Positions 53,864 to 61,640 of a stretch of DNA of 64,000 bases are shown here, one piece after another. Location: contig NZ_CP085224.1 in the NCBI RefSeq assembly GCF_044803115.1, positions 1,488,001 to 1,552,000 of the forward strand, written 5' to 3'. The notes under the pieces were generated by a model. The model had not been told where the DNA came from, searched no databases, and saw only the letters and a program-made list of their open reading frames with translations. Origin of the DNA: Caenispirillum salinarum_A. GTDB taxonomy: Bacteria > Pseudomonadota > Alphaproteobacteria > Rhodospirillales > Rhodospirillaceae. The number at the start of each line of letters is the position of its first letter. Position 1 is the stretch's first letter. The position numbers and the translations under genes were made by a program.

Positions 53864-55423
53864 TCAGGCCACCCCGGCTTTCGCGGTCGCTTCGGCGCCC
53901 TGGCCGGTCATGTCCTGGTCGAGCGTGTCGCCGGCGATCCAGCCGCTCATCATCACCATGGGCATCCCCGGTCCGGGATGCGCCGCGCCGCCGGCCAGGT
54001 AGAGGCCCTTCAGGTCGCGGGAGCGGTTGCCCGGCTTGAAGGCGCCCATGAACCGCCCGTGGCTCGCCAGGCCGTAGATCGCGCCGTTGAGCACGTTGTA
54101 GCGGTCGTGGATGTCCTGGGGCGTCAGCGTGCGCTCGTGCACGATGCGCTCCTCGATGTCTTCCATTCCGGCGGTGCGCTTGAGCTTGTCGAGGATGGTG
54201 CGGCGATACCCCGGCAGCATCTTCGACCAGTCATGGTGCGGCCGGAGATACGGCGTGTGGACCAGCACATACAGCGCCTCCCCGCCCGGCGGCGCGACCT
54301 CGGGCTCCGTGCGGGCGGGGGCGGCGAGGTAGCAGGTCGGGTCCGGCGCCGGTTCGCCCTTGTTGTAGATGGCGTCGAACTCCTCTTCCGGATCGCGGGA
54401 GAACACGAAGTCGTGGTGGGCGAGGTGGTCGTAGGCCTTGTTCAGCCCCAGGTACAGCACCACGCCCGAACACGCGGGCTCGTAGGACCGTCGGGAATGG
54501 AACGTGGCCGCCGGGCTGCCGCCGACCAGTTCGTCGTAGGTGCGGATGCTGTCCATGTTGGAGACGACGGCGGCGACAGGCACCGTCTCGCCGGTGGTGG
54601 TCTCCACCGCCGTCACCTGGCCGTCCTCCGACACGATGCGCGACACGCCCACGCCCATGCGCAGGTCCGCCCCCTTGCGCGCCGCCAGTTCCGCCAGCGC
54701 CACGGGAACGGCGCGGGTGCCGCCCCTGGGATACCAGATCCCTTCCGACGTCTGCATGTGGCCGATGGCGCACAGCACCGCCGGCGAGGCATAGGGCGAG
54801 GAGCCGACATACTGCACGAAGTGGTCCAGCATCTGCGCCGCGCGCTTCTCCGGCACATGGCCGCGGATGGTGCCGGCGACCGTGGAGCCCATGCGCAGGG
54901 CCAGGATGTCGGACAGGGTGGAGATGTTCATGCTGCCCTTGACCGACAGCGTGTCCTTCATGTCCTCCACGGCCTTCCAGAAGAAGAACCGCTCGGAGAT
55001 GTGGTGCAGGCGCTCCGACTGCTTGATGAAGGCCTTGTAGCCGTCGCCGGTTCCGGCGCCCGAGAACTCATCCAGCGACGCCGCCATGCGGTCGACGTTC
55101 TCCTGCAGGTCCAGCACCGTGCCGTCTTCAAAGAAACAGCGCCACTGCGGGTCCAGGCGGACGAGGTCCAGGTGGTCGTTCACGTCCTCCCCGGCCTCGG
55201 CGAAGATGCGTTTCAAGACGCGCGGGACGGTCAGGATGGTCGGTCCCATGTCGAAGCGGAATCCGTCCGCCTCGTGCACGGCCGCCTTGCCGCCCAACCA
55301 GGGGTTGCGCTCGAACAAGATGACCTTGCGCCCGCGCGCGGCCAGCGTCGCCGCCGCAGCCAGGCCGCCGAGGCCGCCGCCGACGACGGCAATGGGCAGG
55401 GTTTCGCTCATGGTCCGGGTCAT
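53864..55423 (-). CDS. CrtN/CrtP-like carotenoid FAD oxidoreductase 1
   Basis: 519 aa from ATG 55423, with GGAGG 9 bases upstream. The FAD-binding motif is VVGGGLGGLAAAATLAARG, residues 13-31, then GGKAAVHEADGFRFDMGPTILTVP. WYPRGGTRAVPVALAELA and the C-terminal LYLAGGAAHPGPGMPMVMMSG are typical of the CrtI/CrtN/CrtP family. Members desaturate or oxidise carotenoids; one of the two in this operon should be the desaturase (CrtN) and the other the terminal oxidase (CrtP). Sequence alone does not tell me which. Confidence 0.84.
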   Translation of the reverse strand: MTRTMSETLPIAVVGGGLGGLAAAATLAARGRKVILFERNPWLGGKAAVHEADGFRFDMGPTILTVPRVLKRIFAEAGEDVNDHLDLVRLDPQWRCFFEDGTVLDLQENVDRMAASLDEFSGAGTGDGYKAFIKQSERLHHISERFFFWKAVEDMKDTLSVKGSMNISTLSDILALRMGSTVAGTIRGHVPEKRAAQMLDHFVQYVGSSPYASPAVLCAIGHMQTSEGIWYPRGGTRAVPVALAELAARKGADLRMGVGVSRIVSEDGQVTAVETTTGETVPVAAVVSNMDSIRTYDELVGGSPAATFHSRRSYEPACSGVVLYLGLNKAYDHLAHHDFVFSRDPEEEFDAIYNKGEPAPDPTCYLAAPARTEPEVAPPGGEALYVLVHTPYLRPHHDWSKMLPGYRRTILDKLKRTAGMEDIEERIVHERTLTPQDIHDRYNVLNGAIYGLASHGRFMGAFKPGNRSRDLKGLYLAGGAAHPGPGMPMVMMSGWIAGDTLDQDMTGQGAEATAKAGVA

Positions 55424-55439
55424 GGGTGGGTCCCTCCGC

Positions 55440-56984
55440 TTACTCGGCCGCCGCCAGGGCGGGTTCGTGGTCCAGGGCGCTCTGGCGCAGCGCCGGGGTC
55501 AGGGTCAGGTTGAGGTCTTCCGCGACCAGCTTGGAGGTGATGCGCGCGCCCTCGAAGATGACGGGCAGGCCGCTGCCGGGATGCGTGCCGCCGCCGACAA
55601 GATAGACGCCGTCCAGGTCCTCGAACCGGTTGTGCGGGCGGAAGCCCAGCATCTGGGTCAGGTTGTGGGCCAGGTTGAAGGTCGCCCCCTTGTGAACGTG
55701 CAGGCCGTCGCGCCAGTCGTCGGGCGTGAACACCTTTTCGAAGGTCGCCCGGCGCTCCAGGTCCGGCACGCCCATCTCCGCCAGCCGGTCGAGCACCAGA
55801 CGCCGGTAGCCCGCCTTTTCCTTGCTCCAGTCGATGTGCTCGGACTGGTGCGGCACGGGCACCAGCACATAGAGCGCCCGCTTGCCCGGCGGCGCCATGG
55901 TCGGGTCGGTGGCGCCGGCGTTCTGGACGTAGAGCGAGGGGCGGTCGGGCAGTTCGCGGCCTTCCTCGATCTGGCGGATGTTGCGCTTGTAGTCCTCGGC
56001 CAGGAAGATGGTGTGGTGGTCCAGGTCCGCCGCCGTGTCGTCGACGCCCAGCCACATCATGAAGGTGGAACAGCTGAACTTCTTGCGGTCGATCTTGGCG
56101 TCGGTCCACTTCCGCCGCAGATGGTCGGGCACGAGGTGCGTCATGGCATGGGCGAAGTCGGCGTTCATGACCAGCGCGTCGCACTCGTGGCGGCCCTGGT
56201 CGGTGACGACGGCCTTGGCGCGGCGCTTGTCGAACTCGATGCCGGTCACGCCCTCGTTCAGGCGGATGTCCACGCCCATGGAGCGCGCGAGGTCCGCCAT
56301 GGCTTCGACCACCGCCGCGCATCCGCCGATGGGATGATAGACGCCGTGGCCGTATTCCAGGTAGGACAGGATGGTGAACAGACTGGGGCAGCGGAAGGGC
56401 GACATGCCCAGGTACTTGCTCTGGAACGAGAAGCTCAGGCGCACGCGCTCGTCGTCGAAGTAGCGCGACAGGTCCTTGTCCACGCTGGCGGTGGGACGCA
56501 GGAAGCGCAGCGACTTCAGGACGTCGGGCCGCAGGTAGTCCCTCACGCCCGCAAAGGGGTTCTCCAGCACCGGGCGGAAAGCGGACAGCTTTTTGCGGTT
56601 GTCCTCCAGGAAGGCCGGCAGGTTGGCGGCATCGTGCGGGTTGAGGCGGGATACCTGGCGCTGCAGTTCCTCGATGCGGTCGCTGGCGCGGATTTCGCCG
56701 CCGCCCTCGAACACCAGCCGGTACATGGGATCGAGCTTGCGCATTTCCACATGGTCGGCCAGCCTTGTTCCGCACGCCTCGAAGATTTCTTCCAGGATGC
56801 GCGGATACAGGAAGAACGTCGGTCCCATGTCGAAGCGGAAACCCTCGGCCTCGATGGCGGAACACCGGCCGCCCACACGGTCGCGCCGTTCCAGAACGGT
56901 GACGTCGGCGCCGTGGCGGGCGAGCAGGAGGGCGGCGGCCAGGCCTCCCGGGCCGGCTCCCACGATTGTGACGCGCTGCGACAT
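55440..56984 (-). CDS. CrtN/CrtP-like carotenoid FAD oxidoreductase 2
   Basis: 514 aa from ATG 56984 (MSQRVTIVGAGPGGLAAALLL), GGAGG 9 bases upstream; a GTG two codons earlier is unlikely. It keeps GGRCSAIEAEGFRFDMGPTFFLYP, YHPIGGCAAVVEAMADLA and YLVGGGTHPGSGLPVIFEGARI, all typical of CrtN-type desaturases. First gene of the minus-strand operon (oxidoreductase 2, oxidoreductase 1, acyltransferase, glycosyltransferase), and divergent from the aldehyde dehydrogenase at 57131. It is clearly a paralogue of its neighbour, not a recent duplicate. Confidence 0.84.
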   Translation of the reverse strand: MSQRVTIVGAGPGGLAAALLLARHGADVTVLERRDRVGGRCSAIEAEGFRFDMGPTFFLYPRILEEIFEACGTRLADHVEMRKLDPMYRLVFEGGGEIRASDRIEELQRQVSRLNPHDAANLPAFLEDNRKKLSAFRPVLENPFAGVRDYLRPDVLKSLRFLRPTASVDKDLSRYFDDERVRLSFSFQSKYLGMSPFRCPSLFTILSYLEYGHGVYHPIGGCAAVVEAMADLARSMGVDIRLNEGVTGIEFDKRRAKAVVTDQGRHECDALVMNADFAHAMTHLVPDHLRRKWTDAKIDRKKFSCSTFMMWLGVDDTAADLDHHTIFLAEDYKRNIRQIEEGRELPDRPSLYVQNAGATDPTMAPPGKRALYVLVPVPHQSEHIDWSKEKAGYRRLVLDRLAEMGVPDLERRATFEKVFTPDDWRDGLHVHKGATFNLAHNLTQMLGFRPHNRFEDLDGVYLVGGGTHPGSGLPVIFEGARITSKLVAEDLNLTLTPALRQSALDHEPALAAAE

Positions 56985-57130
56985 GGGCACTCTCCTCCGT
57001 TGACTGGCGGCTGCCGGCGCTCAGGGGGAACCGGCGTTGCAAAAACCGTCCGGCGTTGATTGCCGTGGCTGTCTGTTGAACCACTACGACGGTCCCAGGC
57101 GTAAAGATCACCGATCACTGGAGGACAGGG

Positions 57131-58594
57131 ATGCGTGACGACGACACAAACGACGCCCGGGCCGAGGCGGAGGAAGCCACTGGCGACGCCGCCACGGCCA
57201 CGGCCCGCCGCGTGGCCGCCGCCCGGGCCGCCCAAGGCCTGTGGGCGCGCACGCCGCTGCGCCGCCGCCTCAAGGTGATCCGCCGCCTGCGCCGCATGAT
57301 CGGCCGTCGCGCGCCGGAACTGGCCGACAGCGTGCGCACCTACGGCGGTCGCCAGCCGGGCGAGACGCTGATGGCCGAGGTCCTGCCGCTGGCCGAAGCC
57401 TGCCGGTTCCTGGAGCGCGAGGCCGGCGACCTTCTCGCCCCGCGCAAGCTGGGCGGAGAGGGGCGGCCGGCCTGGCTGTCGGGCACGTCCGCCGTGGTGA
57501 AGCCCGAGCCGCTGGGCGTGGTGCTGATCCTGGCGCCGTCCAACTATCCGCTCATGCTGCCGGGCATCCAGATCCTCCAGGCGCTGGCGGCGGGCAACGC
57601 GGTGGTGGTCAAGCCGGCGCCCCAGTGCGCCGCGCCGCTCTACAAGCTGGCGGCCATGCTCGATCACGCCGGCCTGCCGGAAGGGCTGCTGCACGTTCTG
57701 GGCGAGACGGTGGCCGAGGCCGAGGCGGCCATGGACGCGGGCGTCGACAAGGTGCTGCTCACCGGCTCTGCGGAGACGGGCCGGGCGGTGCAGCGCCGCC
57801 TCGCGGAAACACTGACGCCGTCCACCATGGAACTGTCGGGATCGGACGCGGTGGTGGTGCTGCCGCGCGCCGACCTGGATCTGGTTGCCCGGTCCGTGGC
57901 CTATGGCCTGCGGCTCAACGGCGGGGCGACCTGCATCGCGCCGCGTCGGGTGTTCGTCCCGCGCGAGGCGGCGGCGGCGCTGGAGCGCAAGCTGCTGTAC
58001 GAGATCGCCGCCATTCCCGCCGTGCCGGTGCCGCTGCCGGTGCGGCGCCAGCTGCACGATCTGGTCCGGCGGGCGGAGGCGGACGGCGCGCGGCTGGCCC
58101 ACGGCGCCTTCGATCCGGCGGAGGGGGGGCTCAAGCCGGTGGTGGTGGCCGACGCCGCGCCCTGGATGAGCCTGTTGCAGGCGGATGTCTTCGCGCCGGT
58201 GGTCTCGCTTGTGCCGGTGGCCGACACCCAGGCCGCCGTGGAGCAGGCCAACGAATGCCCCTACGGCCTGGGCGCCACCGTCTTCGGGCCCGAGAAGGCG
58301 GCGCGCGACGTGGCCGAGGCGCTGCGGGTGGGCGGGGTGACCATCAACGACATCATCGTGCCCACCGCCGATCCCCGTCTTCCCTTCGGCGGTCGCGGGC
58401 GCAGCGGCTTCGGCGTCACGCGCGGCGCCGAAGGGCTACTCGAACTGACGCACCCCAAGGTAATATCCACACGCAAGGGCCGGTTTCGTCCCCACCTGCG
58501 GCCGCCGTCGGAGGCCGACGCAAAGTTGGCGGCGGGGTGGTTGCGTCTGGTGCACGGCGGCCTAGGTGGTCTGTTCCGGGGCCGGCGTCCGTAG
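57131..58594 (+). CDS. Aldehyde dehydrogenase of the carotenoid cluster
   Basis: 487 aa. Catalytic residues E234 (TMELSGSDAVVV) and C268 (LNGGATCIAPRR). APSNYPLMLPGIQILQALAAGNAVVVKP is the cofactor-binding region. The C-terminal GGRGRSGFGVTRGAEGLLELTHPK matches the class that oxidises diapocarotenal aldehydes (AldH/CrtNc type) next to crtN genes. ATG 57131 has GGAGG upstream. It diverges from the crt operon over 146 bases, so both sides are probably co-regulated. It heads a plus-strand run with DUF1499 and DUF2141 genes. Confidence 0.83.
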   Translation: MRDDDTNDARAEAEEATGDAATATARRVAAARAAQGLWARTPLRRRLKVIRRLRRMIGRRAPELADSVRTYGGRQPGETLMAEVLPLAEACRFLEREAGDLLAPRKLGGEGRPAWLSGTSAVVKPEPLGVVLILAPSNYPLMLPGIQILQALAAGNAVVVKPAPQCAAPLYKLAAMLDHAGLPEGLLHVLGETVAEAEAAMDAGVDKVLLTGSAETGRAVQRRLAETLTPSTMELSGSDAVVVLPRADLDLVARSVAYGLRLNGGATCIAPRRVFVPREAAAALERKLLYEIAAIPAVPVPLPVRRQLHDLVRRAEADGARLAHGAFDPAEGGLKPVVVADAAPWMSLLQADVFAPVVSLVPVADTQAAVEQANECPYGLGATVFGPEKAARDVAEALRVGGVTINDIIVPTADPRLPFGGRGRSGFGVTRGAEGLLELTHPKVISTRKGRFRPHLRPPSEADAKLAAGWLRLVHGGLGGLFRGRRP

Positions 58595-58648
58595 CAGACG
58601 TAGCGGCGCCCCCAGGCGCCCGGTCTGGAACGGATACGGAGGGATGAC

Positions 58649-59164
58649 GTGAAAGCGCGCACAGTGCTTGGACTGGCGGCCGTTCTGCCGCTGGTCGGAT
58701 ATGTCGCCGTCGCGGCGGTAAAGGGGCGGGATGCCGTCTGGTCCACGCTGTTCGGCCCGCCCGAGCGCCACGCCGTGGTGTTCGAGACCTGGGACCGCGC
58801 GCCGGCCGGCAATGAATACATTCTCTGCCCGGCGGGCCTGTGTCCGGGGCAGACCCATGGAGAGGCGCCGGAGTTCGCCGTGCCCGCGACCGACCTCAAG
58901 GCGGCATGGGATCGGGTCGTGGCGTCCAAGCCGCACACCGAGCGCCTGGCATGGGATGACGCCGCCATGCAGGGCGACTGGGAGGTGCGCACGCCCCTTC
59001 TGCGTTTCCCCGACACGGTGACGGTGCGGTTCGTGCCGCTGGCGGAGGATCGTTCGACGCTGGCGGTCTTCAGCCGCTCCCACTACGGCAAGAGCGACCT
59101 TGGCACCAACGGGCGCCGGGTGACGCAGTGGCTGGACGACCTGCGCGCGGAGGTGGCGGCATGA
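58649..59164 (+). CDS. DUF1499-family protein
   Basis: 171 aa from GTG 58649. A single N-terminal hydrophobic segment (TVLGLAAVLPLVGYVAVAAV) is followed by a soluble domain ending SRSHYGKSDLGTNGRRVTQWLDDL, the DUF1499 signature. Function is unknown. Its stop overlaps the next start by 4 bases. Association with carotenoid genes is seen here; whether it is functional is inference. Confidence 0.75.
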   Translation: MKARTVLGLAAVLPLVGYVAVAAVKGRDAVWSTLFGPPERHAVVFETWDRAPAGNEYILCPAGLCPGQTHGEAPEFAVPATDLKAAWDRVVASKPHTERLAWDDAAMQGDWEVRTPLLRFPDTVTVRFVPLAEDRSTLAVFSRSHYGKSDLGTNGRRVTQWLDDLRAEVAA

Positions 59165-59631
59165 CCGTGATCCGACGCCTCGTCCGCCCGCTCGCCGTCA
59201 TCTCCGTCCTGGCCGCCGGAGCCGCGCCCCTTGCGGCGCAGACGGTCGATGCCGTGGCGGCCCGCGTCGCCCCGGGCATCACGGTGTCCGTCGCCGGTGT
59301 CGCAAGCGACCGCGGGAACGTGCGCATCGCCGTGTGCACCCGGGATGAGTTTCTCAAGCCGGGATGCCGCTTCGGCGCCTCCGCCCCCGCCACCGTGGGG
59401 ACGGTGACCCTGATGGTGCCCGACGTGCCGCCGGGAACCTACGCTGTGCAGGCCTATCACGACGAGAACGCCAATGCGAAGATCGACCGCTCGATCTTCG
59501 GCGCGCCGAAGGAAGGGGTCGGCTTCAGCAACGGCGCCAAGATCAACTTCGGCCCGCCCAAGTTCGGTGATGCGGCCGTCGAGGTGGGCGAGGGCGAGGC
59601 CTTCACCGTGGTGCCGCTGAAGTACTTCTGA
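59161..59631 (+). CDS. DUF2141-family periplasmic protein
   Basis: 156 aa from ATG 59161. Signal peptide with cut after LAAQ. The mature part has TVSVAGVASDRGNVRIAVCTRDEF, VPPGTYAVQAYHDENANAKIDRSIFGAPKEGVGFSNGA and FGDAAVEV, which define DUF2141, a beta-sandwich domain. AYHDENANAKID looks like a calcium-binding loop. Such proteins occur in carotenoid gene clusters, as here, but the role is unproven. It converges with creA, 3 bases apart. Confidence 0.8.
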   Translation: MTVIRRLVRPLAVISVLAAGAAPLAAQTVDAVAARVAPGITVSVAGVASDRGNVRIAVCTRDEFLKPGCRFGASAPATVGTVTLMVPDVPPGTYAVQAYHDENANAKIDRSIFGAPKEGVGFSNGAKINFGPPKFGDAAVEVGEGEAFTVVPLKYF

Positions 59632-59634
59632 CGC

Positions 59635-60132
59635 CTACTCCAGGCCGGGACCCTGCGCGGGGGTTCCGCCCCAGGGCATGACGGGCACGGTGGAGAGGCT
59701 GTTCTTGGGACTGCCCTCCACCATCTTGTCGCTGTAGACCAGGTAGACCAGCGTGTTGTGCGGCCGGTCGTGGAAGCGCACCACCTGCAGGCGCTTGAAC
59801 ATGATGGACCGGCGCTCGCTGAAGACCTGCTCGCCGTCCTCCAGGTCTTCCTTGATGGTGATGGGGCCCACCTGTCGGCAGGCGATGGCGGCGTCGGAGG
59901 TATCCTCCGCGAGCCCGAGCGCGCCGCTCAGTCCGCCGGTGCGCGCCCGGCTGACGTGGCAGACGACGCCGTCCACCTTGGGGTCCTCGAAGGCGTCGAC
60001 GCAGATCTTGTGGTCGGGTCCGACCATCTTCCAGACCGTGGAGACGCAGCCCACTTCCTCGGCCAGTGCGGGCGGGCCGGCGGCAAGCACCAGGGCGGTG
60101 AGGCCGAGCAGGGAAAGGCCGAGGCGGCGCAT
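59635..60132 (-). CDS. creA: CreA-family periplasmic protein
   Basis: 165 aa, signal peptide cut after ALAE. CVSTVWKMVGPDHKICVDAFEDPKVDGVVCHVSRARTGG and FKRLQVVRFHDRPHNTLVYLVYSDKMVEGSPKNSLSTVPVMPW are the CreA signatures (key strings GPDHKICVDAFEDP and VYLVYSDK). The conserved cysteines probably form disulfides. Function is not known in any species. It diverges from the luxI operon. Confidence 0.86.
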   Translation of the reverse strand: MRRLGLSLLGLTALVLAAGPPALAEEVGCVSTVWKMVGPDHKICVDAFEDPKVDGVVCHVSRARTGGLSGALGLAEDTSDAAIACRQVGPITIKEDLEDGEQVFSERRSIMFKRLQVVRFHDRPHNTLVYLVYSDKMVEGSPKNSLSTVPVMPWGGTPAQGPGLE

Positions 60133-60467
60133 GAGCGGATCTCCGGCAGGAATGGCGAGGTTTCACGGGCATAACATCCCCGTCGGGCCCCGTCCATGGC
60201 GGACGGACAACCGACGGCGCGTGTTCCTTGGGCGTTGATCAACAGCGATTCGTGCGGTCTGCCGGATGGCCGGTTCAGCGCAAGTATCGGTTGTTGCTGG
60301 CCTTTTCATGACGGGCTGGACATTCTCCGCCGGACGGCTGAAGCTTGGGGTTTCCGGCGGGTTTCCCGTCCCGCCGTGACCGGCGCGCCATTCTGCGGAG
60401 TGGCGCTTGGCCTGGGTTCACCGCTACGCCCAAACGGGGAATCAATCTACAGTCTTCCCGCCATGCC

Positions 60468-60490
60468 TGCTTAACCTTCTGGTTTAAGCA
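60468..60490 (+). promoter_or_regulatory. 23-bp palindrome upstream of luxI
   Basis: TGCTTAA (60468-60474) and TTAAGCA (60484-60490) are perfect inverted arms 9 bases apart, abutting the lux-box-like element. A dimeric regulator other than the LuxR protein could bind here; no candidate is seen nearby. Confidence 0.45.
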
Positions 60491-60510
60491 CCCTGAGGGG
60501 TTGCTCAGGC
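60491..60510 (+). promoter_or_regulatory. lux-box-like element upstream of luxI
   Basis: CCCTGAGGGGTTGCTCAGGC is a 20-bp imperfect palindrome (CCTGAG and CTCAGG arms). CTG at positions 3-5 and CAG at 16-18 are exactly where classical lux boxes carry them. It lies 61 bases ahead of the luxI start. This suggests that a LuxR-type receptor activates or represses the synthase operon, but no luxR gene is in the window. Confidence 0.6.
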
Positions 60511-60571
60511 TGCTTTACTCCCCGTTTTCGCGTCCAATCGGACCACCTAAGCGACAACGGGAGAGGGACCA

Positions 60572-61210
60572 ATGCTCGACTGCCTGACCTGGGGCACGGC
60601 TCATCACTTCGGCGACGCGCTTGCCGGCCAGCACCGGCTGCGCTACCGCGTCTTCGTGCAACGGGCCGGCTGGAACGTGCCCCACATCAACGAGATGGAG
60701 TGGGACCAGTACGACACGCCGGCCGCCCACTACCTGGTGTGGCGCGACGACAACGGCGAGGCGCGCGGCGTGGTGCGCTTCAGCCCCACCAACGTTCCCT
60801 ACATGATCGCCGACATCTGGCCCGAGATGGTGACCGACGTGCCCCTGCCGCGCGATACGCTGACCTGGGAGGCGACGCGCCTGGCGGTCGACCCGTCCGC
60901 CTCGCCGGCCCTGCGCCGCCAGATCCGCCGCGAGATGGTGGTGGGGATCATGGAGTTCGGCCTGATGTACGGCGTGCAGCGCTACATCCACCTGATGCCG
61001 CCGACCTTCGTGCGCTCGTTCCTGCTGGGCAACGGCATGAACACCTGGGCCGTCGGCCCCACCCGGCGCATCGACGGCGTGCCCTGCGCCGTGTGGCTGA
61101 CCGAGGTTTCCGCCGAGCGGCTGGAGACGGTGCGTAAGGTCACGGGCGTGCGCCAGCCGGTCCTGCGGCTGGCCGACGACGACGGAATGGCGCCGGCGGT
61201 GGCCGCATGA
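60572..61210 (+). CDS. luxI: Acyl-homoserine-lactone synthase
   Basis: Makes an N-acyl-homoserine lactone signal from S-adenosylmethionine and an acyl donor. 212 aa. All key LuxI residues are present: R24 and F28 in LRYRVFVQRAGW, W34, D45 and D48 in WDQYD, R69 in VVRFSPT, E100 and R103 in WEATRLAVDP. The C-terminal acyl-binding part is present too, so the protein looks active; the acyl group cannot be predicted. ATG 60572 has GGGAGAGGG upstream. Its stop overlaps the next small gene by 4 bases, and a lux-box-like site lies upstream. Confidence 0.94.
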   Translation: MLDCLTWGTAHHFGDALAGQHRLRYRVFVQRAGWNVPHINEMEWDQYDTPAAHYLVWRDDNGEARGVVRFSPTNVPYMIADIWPEMVTDVPLPRDTLTWEATRLAVDPSASPALRRQIRREMVVGIMEFGLMYGVQRYIHLMPPTFVRSFLLGNGMNTWAVGPTRRIDGVPCAVWLTEVSAERLETVRKVTGVRQPVLRLADDDGMAPAVAA

Positions 61211-61401
61211 CGGGCGCACCGGTCCGCCGTCCGCGGCCGTCCGAGGCTCCGGACGACACCGCCGCCGAACGCCACATCGTCGAAGGGCTCTGCTACCTGG
61301 AGCGCGAGGCCGACCGCGCCGCGCTCAAGGATCTGGCGACCACCATCCGTGCCGCCCTCGACGTCTACACCCACACCCGAGGCCAGGAGTGTGACGCATG
61401 A
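61207..61401 (+). CDS. Small helical protein 1 of the luxI operon
   Basis: 64 aa, not recognised. ATG 61207 overlaps the luxI stop (ATGA), and its own stop overlaps the next start (ATGA), so it is translationally coupled on both sides. The N-terminus is proline-rich and disordered. From residue 20 on it is one or two amphipathic helices with the pattern Y30-L-x-R-E, L40, A44, I47, A50-L51. The same pattern, shifted by one residue, occurs in the next protein. No signal peptide or membrane segment. The role is unknown; small regulators of quorum sensing or partners of the synthase are possibilities. Confidence 0.75.
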   Translation: MTGAPVRRPRPSEAPDDTAAERHIVEGLCYLEREADRAALKDLATTIRAALDVYTHTRGQECDA

Positions 61402-61583
61402 GCACCGTCATTCCGTTCCCCACGCAGGTTCTCGACCAGGCGCTTGACGACGACGACCAGCGCCAGGCCCTGCGGGCCATGCTGCGCTACCTGCACCGCG
61501 AGATGAGCGACTCCAACCTGCCCACCACCGCCGCCGCCATCGCCCTGGCGATGCAGGCCCTGGACCACGAGTGGCCGGAGTAG
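61398..61583 (+). CDS. Small helical protein 2 of the luxI operon
   Basis: 61 aa, not recognised. ATG 61398 overlaps the previous stop by 4 bases. After a short N-terminal extension (STVIPFPTQVLDQALDDDD) comes the pattern Y31-L-x-R-E, L41, A45, I48, A51-M52, in register with the previous protein. This suggests tandem paralogues with diverged sequence. The 57 bases to the dioxygenase gene show GAAGAGGA ahead of ATG 61641. Cytoplasmic; role unknown. Confidence 0.75.
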   Translation: MSTVIPFPTQVLDQALDDDDQRQALRAMLRYLHREMSDSNLPTTAAAIALAMQALDHEWPE

Positions 61584-61640
61584 GCCGCGCCTTGCGCGCC
61601 GCCGGCCCCCGAGCAGACGACTGAAGAGGATACCATCGCC

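Larger units (their letters stand above)
60133..60571. other. Divergent intergenic region between creA and luxI
   Basis: No gene is supported in these 439 bases. A GC stem, GGCGGG/CCCGCC (60356-60361, 60370-60375), lies in the middle. Next to luxI come a 23-bp palindrome (60468-60490) and, directly after it, a lux-box-like element (60491-60510). GGGAGAGGG (60559-60567) is the luxI ribosome site. Short open frames here have no family marks. Confidence 0.5.

Noticed and set aside
57027..57050. EcfG-like stress promoter (GGAAC followed by CGTC) ahead of the carotenoid aldehyde dehydrogenase
   Set aside because: The spacer is 15 bases instead of 16-17 and the second element is imperfect, so the match is no better than expected by chance in this DNA.
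60196..60474. 92-codon open frame between creA and luxI
   Set aside because: It has no ribosome site, its composition is random-looking, and it has no recognisable motif. It ends next to the regulatory dyads of luxI.
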